From: Pseudolactococcus sp041800635
Lineage (GTDB): Bacteria > Bacillota > Bacilli > Lactobacillales > Streptococcaceae
Direction: 5' to 3'
Length of the DNA stretch: 64,000 nt
Assembly (NCBI GenBank): GCA_047833645.1
Contig: CP181259.1
Coordinates: 124,001 to 188,000 of the forward strand
The position numbers were made by a program, and so were the translations under genes. Shown piece after piece: positions 8,383 through 17,419 of the stretch (the stretch's first letter is position 1; each line of letters opens with the position of its first letter). The notes beneath the pieces were generated by a model, which saw only the letters and a program-made list of their open reading frames with translations, searched no databases and was not told the DNA's origin.

Positions 8383-9873
8383 GTGAAAATTGACATATTT
8401 TTAGATAAAAAAGAAGCCACTCAGATTGAGATCATTCGGCAACTTCTGTTTCATGCTGGCAAAATATCGTCAAAAACGTTGGCAGAACAGGTCAATTTGA
8501 CACAGCCTGCCCTAAAAGATTATCTGACAGACATTGTCCAGATGTGCCAGCCTTTGGGTGAACGATTTGAGCTGACACTTGAAGCAAAAGAAGTGAGACT
8601 TGCCTTTTCATCGGATATCAATCTGGATAAGATCTTGTTGACTTACTTGCATCACAGTCTAGGCTACCAGATTTTAGAGTTTGTTTTCGAACATAAAAAG
8701 TTTTCGACGTTTCAATTGACGCAGGAATTTAACAGTAGTGAAGCGACCATTTTCCGAAAGTTGCGCGATCTGAATCAGTCCTTACAAGCTTTTGATATTG
8801 GCATCAGAAATGGCCAGTTGGTGGGGGATGAGCTTCAGATTCGTTATTTTTACTACCAGCTTTTTCTGCTGGTCGACTCCGGTTTTTCGAGCCATGACGT
8901 GGCTGTGACCAACTTAATGACGCAACTGCAACTAGAGTTTCAGCAAAGTTTTTCGAGGCTTGCACTGAAGCGGTTGAGCTGCTGGCTTTTTGTCACGCGC
9001 CATCGCCTACAAGTCGCCAATCCGGACAATGCGAGACTGGCGCAAATTCAAGACAAGTTTGAAGCGGATCAACTATATTACCTGATTCAAGGGGTGATAA
9101 GCGCGTATTTGAAACAGACGGTTACGTATGTTGGCAAGCATGAGGGTGCCATGTTTTATTGCTTCCTGATTAGCTTTGATATCTTAGGGGAGGCTAACTT
9201 TGCCCGCTATGATTTGACGCGACGGAAGAAGATTTCAACGGCCATGCTGGATACCTACAGTCGGGAAATGATCGTCATGCACTATGGCTATCAAAAATTA
9301 AGCATTTCGGATGAAAAGCGCTTGATTTATCACTTGTCTCAGATTCATGCCCAGGCCCTTTATTTTCAAGGACAGCTGACGACCTATGTGGCAGATCGGT
9401 TACTGCCCTATTACCAGCAACATTTGACACCAGAAATCGCCCAGTTGATTACCAACTTGATCGCAACTGCCCAAGAACAGCTGGGTCTTGCGTCTACTCA
9501 TGGTGATTTTCTGTGGCTCAATTACGCGAGCATCCTGATCACACTTGATTTATCCCTGCATCAAACTATCGCCGTTGGCCTTGATTTGGCAAATTTGTCT
9601 GTCTTGGGTCACTCGCTTTATTATTTTCTATTGTCTGAGCTGTCGAGTTTAACGCAGGTCCATTTTGAAACCTATCGGCAGGATCATTATTACGATTTAA
9701 TTCTGACAACTGCAGAACACCCCATCTCTGTCAAAACAAACTATTACTATTTATCAGAGTTTTTGTCTGCTTACGATATTGCGCAAATTAAGTCGAAAAT
9801 CAAAGCCATCAAGCATCAAAAAAATAAACGAAAAGCAACTGAACACAAGGGGAATAGAGCCTTTAAAAAATAA
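8383..9873 (+). CDS. Mga/AtxA-type transcriptional regulator between the dha and glp operons
   Basis: This 496-residue protein has an N-terminal helix-turn-helix (about residues 20-65, KISSKTLAEQVNLTQPALKDYL), a second Mga-type HTH (about 95-135, FSTFQLTQEFNSSEATIFRKLRDLN), a long helical middle resembling PTS-regulation domains, and a C-terminal EIIB-like stretch (HYYDLILTTAEHPI). That order is typical of the Mga/AtxA family, whose activity can be tuned by PTS phosphorylation. The GTG start has only a weak ribosome site. It lies 40 bases after dhaM and 112 before glpK, so by position it is a candidate regulator of glycerol or dihydroxyacetone genes. The target is inference. Confidence 0.75.
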   Translation: MKIDIFLDKKEATQIEIIRQLLFHAGKISSKTLAEQVNLTQPALKDYLTDIVQMCQPLGERFELTLEAKEVRLAFSSDINLDKILLTYLHHSLGYQILEFVFEHKKFSTFQLTQEFNSSEATIFRKLRDLNQSLQAFDIGIRNGQLVGDELQIRYFYYQLFLLVDSGFSSHDVAVTNLMTQLQLEFQQSFSRLALKRLSCWLFVTRHRLQVANPDNARLAQIQDKFEADQLYYLIQGVISAYLKQTVTYVGKHEGAMFYCFLISFDILGEANFARYDLTRRKKISTAMLDTYSREMIVMHYGYQKLSISDEKRLIYHLSQIHAQALYFQGQLTTYVADRLLPYYQQHLTPEIAQLITNLIATAQEQLGLASTHGDFLWLNYASILITLDLSLHQTIAVGLDLANLSVLGHSLYYFLLSELSSLTQVHFETYRQDHYYDLILTTAEHPISVKTNYYYLSEFLSAYDIAQIKSKIKAIKHQKNKRKATEHKGNRAFKK

Positions 9874-9922
9874 CCTATCACAAATCCGCTATTTTATAGA
9901 GATTCTTGATAGGCTATTTTTC
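9873..9922 (+). terminator. Terminator after the Mga-like regulator
   Basis: CCTATCA at 9874-9880 pairs with TGATAGG at 9907-9913, followed by CTATTTTT. This separates the dha/regulator transcript from glpK. Confidence 0.6.
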
Positions 9923-9955
9923 ATTTGTCATGATAAGATAAGGATGTAGTCAAAA

Positions 9956-9969
9956 GGGAAGCGCTTACA
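9956..9969 (+). promoter_or_regulatory. cre (CcpA) site upstream of glpK
   Basis: GGGAAGCGCTTACA matches the cre consensus TGWAANCGNTNWCA except at the first and third positions. It lies 17 bases before the glpK start, next to its ribosome site, so CcpA could act as a roadblock. It shares the core AAGCGCTT with the dhaK cre. Confidence 0.7.
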
Positions 9970-9985
9970 AAAAGGAGGAGATACA

Positions 9986-11482
9986 GTGGTAGAAGAACAA
10001 TTTATTATGGCAATTGATCAAGGGACGACAAGTTCCCGCGCGATTATTTTTAACAAGATGGGTTTGAAAATTGGCAGCTCCCAAAAAGAGTTTACCCAAC
10101 ACTTCCCACAAGAAGGTTGGGTCGAACACGATGCCAATGAAATTTGGAACTCCGTTCAGTCTGTGATTGCGGGTGCCTTTATTGAATCAGGGATTAAGCC
10201 GTCACAAGTGGCGGGGATTGGAATCACCAATCAACGTGAAACAACTGTCATCTGGGAAAAAGATACAGGCAAACCAATTTATCATGCCATTGTTTGGCAA
10301 TCACGTCAAAGTTCTAGCATCGCAGATAAGTTAAAAGCGGATGGCAAAAGCGAATGGTTTCATAAGAAAACGGGTCTTGTTATCGACGCCTATTTCTCAG
10401 CAACTAAAATCCGTTGGATTCTTGATCATGTTGAAGGGGCGCAGGAAAGAGCTGAAAAAGGGGAGTTATTATTCGGAACGATTGATACTTGGTTGGTCTG
10501 GAAACTGACGGATGGTCAATCTCACGTGACGGACTTGTCCAATGCCAGCCGGACTATGCTCTTTAACTTGACAACGCTTGACTGGGATCAAGAAATCTTA
10601 GATTTACTGAACATTCCGCATCAAATGTTGCCAAAACTGGTCTCGAATTCAGAAATTTACGGTCAAACCCAAGGCTTCCATTTCTACGGCAGTGAAGTCC
10701 CAATTTCAGGTATGGCGGGTGACCAACAAGCGGCACTATTTGGTCAAATGGCATTCGAAGCCGGTATGGTTAAAAACACATATGGTACAGGTTCCTTTAT
10801 TGTCATGAATACAGGGCATACCCCTAGCTTTTCAAAAAATAATTTGCTGACGACGGTTGGTTATAGCATCAACGGTCAAGTCAACTATGCGCTTGAAGGG
10901 AGTATCTTTGTTGCCGGTTCTGCGATTCAGTGGATCCGCGATGGTTTGCAGTTCATTGAAAATGCTAGTGATTCCGAAGCAGCAGCACGTGCCTCACAAA
11001 ATGACGATGAAGTCTATCTCGTTCCAGCTTTTGTTGGTTTGGGTGCGCCATACTGGGATCAAGATGCGCGTGGCGCCATGTTTGGTTTGACACGTGGGAC
11101 AACGAAAAATGATATCATCAAAGCAACTTTACAGTCAATTGCTTATCAAGTGCGAGATATTATTGATACCATGCATAATGACACAGGCATTGATATTCCA
11201 GTACTAAAAGTTGATGGTGGTGGAACCGCTAACGACTATCTCATGCAATTCCAGTCTGACTTATTAGATACACCCATTCAACGGTCTAAAAATGCTGAAA
11301 CTACAGCACTTGGTGCTGCGTTCTTAGCTGGACTAGCTGTCGGTTTCTGGCAAGATACGGATGAAATTCGTGAATTCTATGAAGCAGGTAAAATATTCGA
11401 AGCCAATATGGTGCCAGAACGTCGCGAGAAGTTGTACGAAGGCTGGAAAAAAGCTGTGATTGCAACTCGGACATTTAAGTAA
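9986..11482 (+). CDS. glpK: Glycerol kinase, HPr-phosphorylatable type
   Basis: The enzyme phosphorylates glycerol to glycerol-3-phosphate with ATP. At 498 residues it is full length. The FGGY-family signature AIDQGTTSSRAIIF and the glycerol-contact segments ITNQRETTVIW, GTIDTWLVWKLT and YVGLGAPYWD-like VGLGAPYWDQDARGAMFG are present. The Gram-positive activation-loop motif GFHFYGSEVPISG has its histidine at residue 232, the same number as the residue phosphorylated by HPr in enterococcal GlpK. The GTG start is preceded by AAAGGAGGAG. It heads the glpKOF operon, which is now split by an IS110 element after glpK. Confidence 0.97.
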   Translation: MVEEQFIMAIDQGTTSSRAIIFNKMGLKIGSSQKEFTQHFPQEGWVEHDANEIWNSVQSVIAGAFIESGIKPSQVAGIGITNQRETTVIWEKDTGKPIYHAIVWQSRQSSSIADKLKADGKSEWFHKKTGLVIDAYFSATKIRWILDHVEGAQERAEKGELLFGTIDTWLVWKLTDGQSHVTDLSNASRTMLFNLTTLDWDQEILDLLNIPHQMLPKLVSNSEIYGQTQGFHFYGSEVPISGMAGDQQAALFGQMAFEAGMVKNTYGTGSFIVMNTGHTPSFSKNNLLTTVGYSINGQVNYALEGSIFVAGSAIQWIRDGLQFIENASDSEAAARASQNDDEVYLVPAFVGLGAPYWDQDARGAMFGLTRGTTKNDIIKATLQSIAYQVRDIIDTMHNDTGIDIPVLKVDGGGTANDYLMQFQSDLLDTPIQRSKNAETTALGAAFLAGLAVGFWQDTDEIREFYEAGKIFEANMVPERREKLYEGWKKAVIATRTFK

Positions 11483-11618
11483 TGGAAGCTGATACTGAAG
11501 AGGAGGAAGTTTGAAAAAAACGCAAAGTAGGCTCGCCCCAAGAAAAAGGGCGCACAAAAAGTATGATTTGACTTACTAAAAAATTAAGCGACATTGAACC
11601 CATGTTTTTGAGCGTATT

Positions 11619-12806
11619 CTATAGCCCTTGAACCGATAGTTTCTTTGTAGGAACATCTATCCGTTTGTAAGGTTCAGGATTGTAAGCCTCATTTCTAAGC
11701 AAGATGTGGTAAATTGCGACCAGTAACCTATGCGAAATAGCGATAATCGCTTTCTTGTGTCCTCGTCTTTTTCTGAGTTGTAGATATTTATTTCTCATCT
11801 CAGGGTGTTTTTCAGAACGTACAATAGCGTTAGCGACTTGTACAAGTAAAGGTTTTAGATACTGCCCACCTTTAGAAATTCTGGTTGAATATTTCTTCCC
11901 CGCACTTTCGTTATTGGCGGGTACAACACCTGCCCACGAACAAAGTTTGCCAAGCGTTGGGAATTGTGTCATATCTACACCAATTTCAGAAATAATTCTG
12001 AGCGCCGTCATCGGATTTTTAAAACCAGGTACTGTTTGAATGAGTTCCTGTTGGTGTTTAAATTCCATACCCAATTCAAGAATCATCTCATCAAGATTAT
12101 TCTTACAAAAAGTTAGGGCATCGAAATGTGCCTTGATGACTCGGAGTTTGTTTGCCTGTTCTTCTGATAAGTCACAGTCAAGAGCCCGTGTCATTTGTTC
12201 TGTAGATGCTTTCATGCTTTTGTGCATAAGGTTTTCGATATCAGGTGTCTGTTTGGGATTATCAAGAATGCTCGTGATAATATTTTGAGCACTTTTTCCG
12301 AAAACGTCGGAAACAACACTTACAATCTGAAGGTTTAACTAAGTGAGACAATTTTGATAACGATTTTTCTCGCCAGTTTGGCAATTTGTCAACTTCATGC
12401 GATATCGAAAGAGGTCACGTAATTGTCGAATAGCGATTGGTGGTATGAAAGACCCAGCGACTAGGTCGTGTTTAAACAAATCCGCAATCCACTGCGCATC
12501 TTTCTTGTCTGTTTTCTTCCCCCGAATTGCTTTGACATATTTGGGATGTGCCAGACAGATATTGCAGGATTCCTCGAGGATGTTGTAAACAGGAATCCAA
12601 TATTTTCCAGTAGATTCCATACAAACCTCAAAGCAGGAATAGTATTCCAACCACTTGCGAAGTTCAATCAGCTGATTAGTGAAAGTTGAAAATCGGTGAC
12701 GTTTGTATTCAGTAATGCCTTTATCGTTGGTTATCGCAAGTACCGCCACGACAAAGGATTTGTGAACGTCAATCCCACAACAGATGTGATGCACAATTTT
12801 TAACAT
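11619..12806 (-). pseudogene. IS110-family transposase (DEDD recombinase) with an in-frame amber stop
   Basis: The N-terminal part (HHICCGIDVHKSFVVAVLAI, ..CMESTGKYWIPVY, KTDKKDAQWIADL) is the RuvC-like DEDD domain, and the C-terminal part (VPGFKNPMTALRIISEIGVDM, LCSWAGVVPANNESAGK, KAIIAISHRLLVAIYHIL) is the Transposase_20 domain with its serine region. Both lie in one frame. Only a TAG at 12,339-12,341 separates them, after QNCLT and before LNLQIVSVVSDVFGKSAQ. Read through, it would be 395 residues, a normal length. ATG 12,806 follows GGAGGAG. The present copy probably cannot make active recombinase; a suppressed or truncated product cannot be excluded. Confidence 0.85.
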
Positions 12807-12809
12807 AGT

Positions 12810-13078
12810 AAATTTCTCCTCCCCAAAAATTAGAGGAGACGAAGACATTGACTGCGAAGCTCTCTACAAACGAGTCGTTTGCCATTCGACTAGCAACTTT
12901 AGTTGCGTAGCGAGAATGGACAGTGTAACGGAGTGGAATATTCAAACATAAGTTTTCGTGCTCAATGACACAGTTAGTTGTACTTGTAAAGCTAAGCTAC
13001 ACCTATAAAAATGCAAGGTCGAAACAAGTTTCGCACTTATTCTCCTCCCCGTGATTTGTAGTGTATCTATGCTCCTCC
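12810..13078 (-). ncRNA. Candidate IS110 bridge RNA
   Basis: Upstream of the transposase on the minus strand is about 330 bp without a gene. A promoter reads TTGGAG, 18 bases, TAAAAT (13,114 down to 13,085). Downstream the transcript would contain compact hairpins: CGAAAC-TT-GTTTCG, GCAAC-TAAA-GTTGC and CAAACGA-C-TCGTTTG. Position and structure match the bridge RNAs described for IS110 elements, which pair with target and donor DNA. The two guide loops were not assigned, and the boundaries are estimates. Confidence 0.45.
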
Positions 13079-13183
13079 AAGTACATTTTAACAGAAAATA
13101 GAAGAAGGCTCCAAACTTGAAACAACACTTTTTCATTCAGTGTTGTGCCTGAGTGCGGAGCGCGAAAGGAATGGATTATAAAA

Positions 13184-15022
13184 ATGATAAATTTTTCAAA
13201 AGAAACGCGTCAAAAAAGTATTGACCAAATGCAAGTTGAAACCCTAGATTTACTGATCATCGGTGGCGGGATTTCAGGTGCAGGGGTGGTGATTCAAGCT
13301 GCTGCCTCAGGGATCAAAACAGGTTTGCTTGAAATGCAGGACTTTGCTGAAGGAACGTCTTCACGCTCAACAAAATTAGTTCACGGTGGGATTCGCTATC
13401 TCAAAACTTTTGATGTTGAAGTTGTCTCAGATACCGTCAAAGAACGGGCCATTGTCCAACAAATTGCGCCACATATTCCCAAGCCAGATCCCATGTTATT
13501 GCCGATTTATGATGATGAAGGGCCAACGACCTTTGATATGTTCTCAGTCAAAATCGCCATGGATCTTTATGATCAGCTAGCAGGTGTCAAAGGTACGAAA
13601 TATGAAAATTATACCTTGACTGCTAAAGAAGTGTTGGAGCGTGAGCCTTACATCAAAAAAGAAGGTTTACAAGGTGCTGGTGTTTATCTTGACTTCCGGA
13701 ATAACGATGCGCGTTTGGTGATTGAAAATATCAAAAAAGCGGCAGAAGATGGGGCTTATATTGCCAGCAAAGTTAAAGTGGTCGGTTTCTTGTATGAAGA
13801 TGGTAAGATCAACGGTGTTAAAGCGCGTGACTTACTGACAGGACAGACCTTTGAAGTGCATGCCAAAGTTGTGATCAATACAAGTGGGCCATGGGTCGAC
13901 AAAATTCGTAACTTGAACTACACACGTGCCGTCATTCCACATATGCGACCAACTAAAGGCGTGCACCTGGTCGTTGATGCTAAGAAATTACCCGTCCCAC
14001 AACCGACTTATTTTGACACCCAAAAACATGACGGTCGTATGGTCTTTGCCATTCCGCGTGAAGATAAAACCTATTTTGGGACGACAGATACGGATTATCA
14101 GGGAGACTATACCAATCCTAAAGTCACACAGGAAGATGTCGACTACCTCCTGGATGTCATCAACAGGCGCTATCCAGATGCCAACTTGACCATTCATGAT
14201 ATTGAAAGTTCATGGGCTGGTTTACGGCCGCTCTTGCTAGGTAACTCAGGTTCCGACTACAATGGTGGTGATAACGGTAGCCTATCTGATACCAGCTTTG
14301 ACAAGGTGCTAAATATTATCAGTGCTTACAAACAAGATCAAGCCAGTCGTGGCGATGTTGAAGACGTTTTAAATCACCTTGAAAATTCTCGTGGTGAAAA
14401 AGAGCTATCACCCTCTCAAATTTCTCGTGGGAGTGCTTTGGAACGTGAATCCGATAACTTGGTGACCCTAGCAGGCGGTAAAATTACAGACTATCGCAAG
14501 ATGGCTGAGGGGGCGCTTGCCTTAATCCAAAATATCTTAGCAGATGAATTTAACCAAACTTATGAGGCAATCAATTCTAAAGAATATGCTGTGTCTGGTG
14601 GTGAGTTTGATCCAGGTCAAGTCAGTGAAACAGTTGCAGCTAATGCTAAGCTTGGGGTTGCGGCAGGCTTAACAGAAGCAGAAGCGACTTATATTGCGGA
14701 TTTCTACGGCATGAACGCCTTGACTATCTTTGACATGGCCAAAGAACTATCACCCTATGTCGATTTGACATTGGCTGAATCAGCCATGCTCCGTTACGCC
14801 ATGGTAGCGGAAATGGCACTCACACCGAGCGATTACCTCATGCGTCGGACCAATCACATTCTCTTCCAACGCGATCGACTGGACACCATTAAACACCCAG
14901 TTGTTGATGCCATGGCAGCTTACTATGATTGGTCACAAGATGAGAAAGCAGAACAATTGGTTGACTTAAATCAAGTCATCAATGCATCAGACTTGAAAGA
15001 TTTGAAAGCGGGGGCAAACTAA
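13184..15022 (+). CDS. glpO: Alpha-glycerophosphate oxidase
   Basis: The FAD enzyme oxidises glycerol-3-phosphate to dihydroxyacetone phosphate with oxygen, giving hydrogen peroxide. The dinucleotide fold LDLLIIGGGISGAGVVIQAA is near residue 25, followed by GTSSRSTKLVHGGIRYL. A roughly 50-residue extra segment (GGDNGSLSDTSFDKVLNII...) precedes TLAGGKITDYRKMAEGAL and distinguishes the oxidases from GlpD dehydrogenases. Length 612 residues agrees. ATG 13,184 follows AAAGGA; the frame is open 39 bases further up but only through sequence near the IS110 end. It is now separated from glpK by the IS and overlaps glpF by one base. Confidence 0.93.
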   Translation: MINFSKETRQKSIDQMQVETLDLLIIGGGISGAGVVIQAAASGIKTGLLEMQDFAEGTSSRSTKLVHGGIRYLKTFDVEVVSDTVKERAIVQQIAPHIPKPDPMLLPIYDDEGPTTFDMFSVKIAMDLYDQLAGVKGTKYENYTLTAKEVLEREPYIKKEGLQGAGVYLDFRNNDARLVIENIKKAAEDGAYIASKVKVVGFLYEDGKINGVKARDLLTGQTFEVHAKVVINTSGPWVDKIRNLNYTRAVIPHMRPTKGVHLVVDAKKLPVPQPTYFDTQKHDGRMVFAIPREDKTYFGTTDTDYQGDYTNPKVTQEDVDYLLDVINRRYPDANLTIHDIESSWAGLRPLLLGNSGSDYNGGDNGSLSDTSFDKVLNIISAYKQDQASRGDVEDVLNHLENSRGEKELSPSQISRGSALERESDNLVTLAGGKITDYRKMAEGALALIQNILADEFNQTYEAINSKEYAVSGGEFDPGQVSETVAANAKLGVAAGLTEAEATYIADFYGMNALTIFDMAKELSPYVDLTLAESAMLRYAMVAEMALTPSDYLMRRTNHILFQRDRLDTIKHPVVDAMAAYYDWSQDEKAEQLVDLNQVINASDLKDLKAGAN

Positions 15023-15735
15023 TGTCAGCAGATATGGTACAAATTTTTAGTGAATTCATCGGTACACTCATCCTCATTTTACTGGGAGGCGGCGTCTGTG
15101 CAGCCGTTAACTTAAACAAAAGCAAGGCGCAAAACTCAGGTTGGATTGTCATCGCCTTTGGTTGGGCGCTTGCCGTCACCATCGCCGTCTACATCGCGGG
15201 GATCAATGGTCCAGCCCATCTTAATCCGGCTGTTACCATTGCCATGGCAGTGAATGGTAGCCTGAAGATGAGCTTAGTCCTCCCCTTCACTCTCGCGCAA
15301 TTACTTGGGGCTATCGTTGGGGCAGTGCTAGTTTGGCTAGCATACTTGCCACACTTTGACGCCACAACAGATAAAGGCGCCATCCTTGGCACCTTTGCCA
15401 CAGGACCTGCGATTCGTCACTATCCGGCTAACTTTATCACAGAAGTTATCGGTACCTTTGTCCTCGTTTTAGGACTACTAGCCTTTGGTGCTAACAAATT
15501 CGCAGACGGGACAAACGTCTTTGCAGTTGGTGGCTTAATCTTAGCCATTGGTCTCTCACTTGGTGGCCCAACGGGTTATGCCATCAATCCGGCCAGAGAT
15601 TTAGGCCCTCGGATTGTCCATTTCATTTTACCTCTGAAAAATAAAGGGGATTCAGACTGGGCTTACAGTTGGGTACCGATTGTTGCGCCAATCGTTGGTG
15701 GATTATTAGCCGTTGGCTTGTTCCACTTCATGTGA
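15022..15735 (+). CDS. glpF: Glycerol uptake facilitator (aquaglyceroporin)
   Basis: The channel lets glycerol diffuse into the cell, where GlpK traps it. At 237 residues it has six hydrophobic segments and both half-helix motifs: HLNPAVTIAMAV (first NPA) and YAINPARDLGPR (second NPA). The aspartate after the second NPAR is the glycerol-facilitator mark. Its ATG shares one base with the glpO stop, so the two are translationally coupled. A strong terminator follows. Confidence 0.94.
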   Translation: MSADMVQIFSEFIGTLILILLGGGVCAAVNLNKSKAQNSGWIVIAFGWALAVTIAVYIAGINGPAHLNPAVTIAMAVNGSLKMSLVLPFTLAQLLGAIVGAVLVWLAYLPHFDATTDKGAILGTFATGPAIRHYPANFITEVIGTFVLVLGLLAFGANKFADGTNVFAVGGLILAIGLSLGGPTGYAINPARDLGPRIVHFILPLKNKGDSDWAYSWVPIVAPIVGGLLAVGLFHFM

Positions 15736-15745
15736 TAACGAATAG

Positions 15746-15786
15746 AAAAAAAGGTGATCCTCATCATCAAGGGTCACCTTTTTTGT
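15746..15786 (+). terminator. Terminator of the glp operon
   Basis: AAAAAAGGTGATCC pairs with GGTCACCTTTTTT across an 11-base loop. It lies between glpF and the convergent histidine kinase gene. Confidence 0.8.
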
Positions 15787-15820
15787 TTGTTTTTCAGTAT
15801 CAATGGGATAGTGTTAATGT

Positions 15821-17419
15821 TTACAAAGTCACAGTGAAAGTCGTGCCTTTGCCGACAATGCTGACGACATCAATCTGGCCGTCAAGTTCAGTCAAATTTT
15901 TCTTGACAATGGCAAGGCCAAGTCCTGTGCCATCTGCATCACGAGTTTGATCGGCACGGTAGAAGCGCTCGAAAATCCGTGTTTTTTCGATTTCTGTTAA
16001 ACCAGGACCGTTATCAGAGATAGAGAAGGTCGCTTTGCCTGCGATTTTTGTCACACAAATATAGATTTTACCACCAGTTGGGGTGTAATGGATGGCATTT
16101 TCAATCAAATTTTTAAGGACAGCATAGAGATGTTTGTCGTTGGATTTGACACTGACCTCATCAAATTGTGTCGTGACTTGCAGTGATTTGTCCTGGATGG
16201 CCAGTTTGAAATTCTCAAGCACATCTCGGGTCAAGGCTGTCAAATTGAGTTTTTTCTTTTTGAGGTGGAGCGGTTGACGGGTCATCTCTAGCGTATCTGT
16301 CACTAAACTTGACAGGCGTTTCGTTTCCTTGACGATGTGTGTGGCGAAGCCTCTCATCTTTTCAGGCGGCAGTTTGTCAGCATCATTGGCCAAGATATCG
16401 GCAAAGCCAGCGATGGCTGCAAGTGGTGTTTTGAGGTCGTGCGAGACATTGGCGATGAAGTCGTTGTGGGCGCGCGTCGTGACTTTATAGGCCGTCACAT
16501 CGATCATGGTCACCATGAGGCGGCGCTCCAGGGCCTCAATGGGCTGGACTGTGACGGTGTAGTAGGCGTTGATTTTCTCAAAGTAGAAAGTCTGTTCTTG
16601 CCGCGTCGGTTTCAACATTTTGTTGACCAAAAACTGGAGGACATCGCTATAGGGGCTGAAAACATCCAGGTTTTTAGTCGCCATAAACTCATTTTGAAAG
16701 CTGGCATTACTCCGGCGAATCGTGCCCTTGAGGTCATAGATAAAAATGGGAAACTCGAAAAACTCAATGAAAGCATAGAGATTTTTCTTGGCAGGCGTTG
16801 AACTTTCAGCCTGATGCTGAATCGTTTCGCCCAAGTGGTTGAGCGCCGTCGTAATTTTATTGTCATCCTCAGAAATTAAATAGCTCTGCGTCAGTGGGCT
16901 ACGTCTGATATTCTTGATTTTGGCAATGGTATCCGCTTCAAAGGTGAGACGTTTTTTATTCGCAAGGTAAAATTGACCTAACCCAATCACATAAATCAAG
17001 CCCGCAAAAATAATGACGATAATAGTCTCAAATAAAGTTGAAGAGCGTTGACTGGTCACTTGAATGTAGTTCTTTAGAACCGCCTTTTCATAGTTGGGAA
17101 TCGTGATCGTCATTTTTTTAGCCGTCATGGTTCTCGAAAAGGTCGCACCTTTTTGGATGTTTAGAACCGCCTCAGCTTGACTCTTTTTCGGTAAAATTTT
17201 AACCGTTTCGCCAAATTTTGTCTCAGGCGCTTGATTCAAAATATCAGAGATGGTATAGGCCCGATCTGCCAAATGATTGGTATCTGTTGTCACTGTATGG
17301 GTATTGAGGAGTAAAACCACTAAAATTGTCGCCAAAAAATAGAGACCTGAACAAATCAGAACCAGTCTCAGCTTTGACCGTTTCTTTTTCTTATAAAATG
17401 TCTTTGGTATGATGTTCAC
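15821..17419 (-). CDS. Membrane sensor histidine kinase (PhoR/ResE-like layout)
   Basis: The protein has 532 residues. Order: transmembrane helix about 17-38, an extracytoplasmic region to about 130, a second helix about 132-152, a cytoplasmic PAS-like domain about 215-310 (FFEFPIFIYDLKGTIRRSNASF), HisKA with FIANVSHDLKTPLAAIAGF (phospho-accepting His), and HATPase with NLIENAIHYTP (N box), SDNGPGLTE (G1) and GTGLGLAIVKKNL (G2). The signal is unknown. The GTG start at 17,419 lies inside the end of the regulator gene (29-base overlap), so the two are coupled. No close ribosome site was seen; the start is the least certain part. Confidence 0.88.
   Translation of the reverse strand: MNIIPKTFYKKKKRSKLRLVLICSGLYFLATILVVLLLNTHTVTTDTNHLADRAYTISDILNQAPETKFGETVKILPKKSQAEAVLNIQKGATFSRTMTAKKMTITIPNYEKAVLKNYIQVTSQRSSTLFETIIVIIFAGLIYVIGLGQFYLANKKRLTFEADTIAKIKNIRRSPLTQSYLISEDDNKITTALNHLGETIQHQAESSTPAKKNLYAFIEFFEFPIFIYDLKGTIRRSNASFQNEFMATKNLDVFSPYSDVLQFLVNKMLKPTRQEQTFYFEKINAYYTVTVQPIEALERRLMVTMIDVTAYKVTTRAHNDFIANVSHDLKTPLAAIAGFADILANDADKLPPEKMRGFATHIVKETKRLSSLVTDTLEMTRQPLHLKKKKLNLTALTRDVLENFKLAIQDKSLQVTTQFDEVSVKSNDKHLYAVLKNLIENAIHYTPTGGKIYICVTKIAGKATFSISDNGPGLTEIEKTRIFERFYRADQTRDADGTGLGLAIVKKNLTELDGQIDVVSIVGKGTTFTVTL

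Larger units (their letters stand above)
11500..13150 (-). mobile_element. IS110-family insertion sequence between glpK and glpO (ends approximate)
   Basis: The 1.7-kb stretch between glpK and glpO holds an IS110-type transposase on the minus strand, a short non-coding end near 11,500-11,618 and a long non-coding end near 12,807-13,150. Elements of this family have no clear terminal inverted repeats and make no target duplication, so the exact borders cannot be fixed from this copy. A long non-coding segment upstream of the recombinase is where the IS110 subgroup encodes its bridge RNA. The insertion separates glpK from glpO and glpF, whose coding frames are intact. Confidence 0.85.

Noticed and set aside
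12227..12339. Two separate IS110 transposase genes or a programmed frameshift.
   Set aside because: Both parts are in the same reading frame and separated only by one TAG, so no frame change is needed.
13145..13183. Longer glpO start at GTG 13,145.
   Set aside because: The extra 13 residues come from sequence next to the IS110 end; AAAGGA before ATG 13,184 and the conserved start MINFSKETRQKS fit the family.
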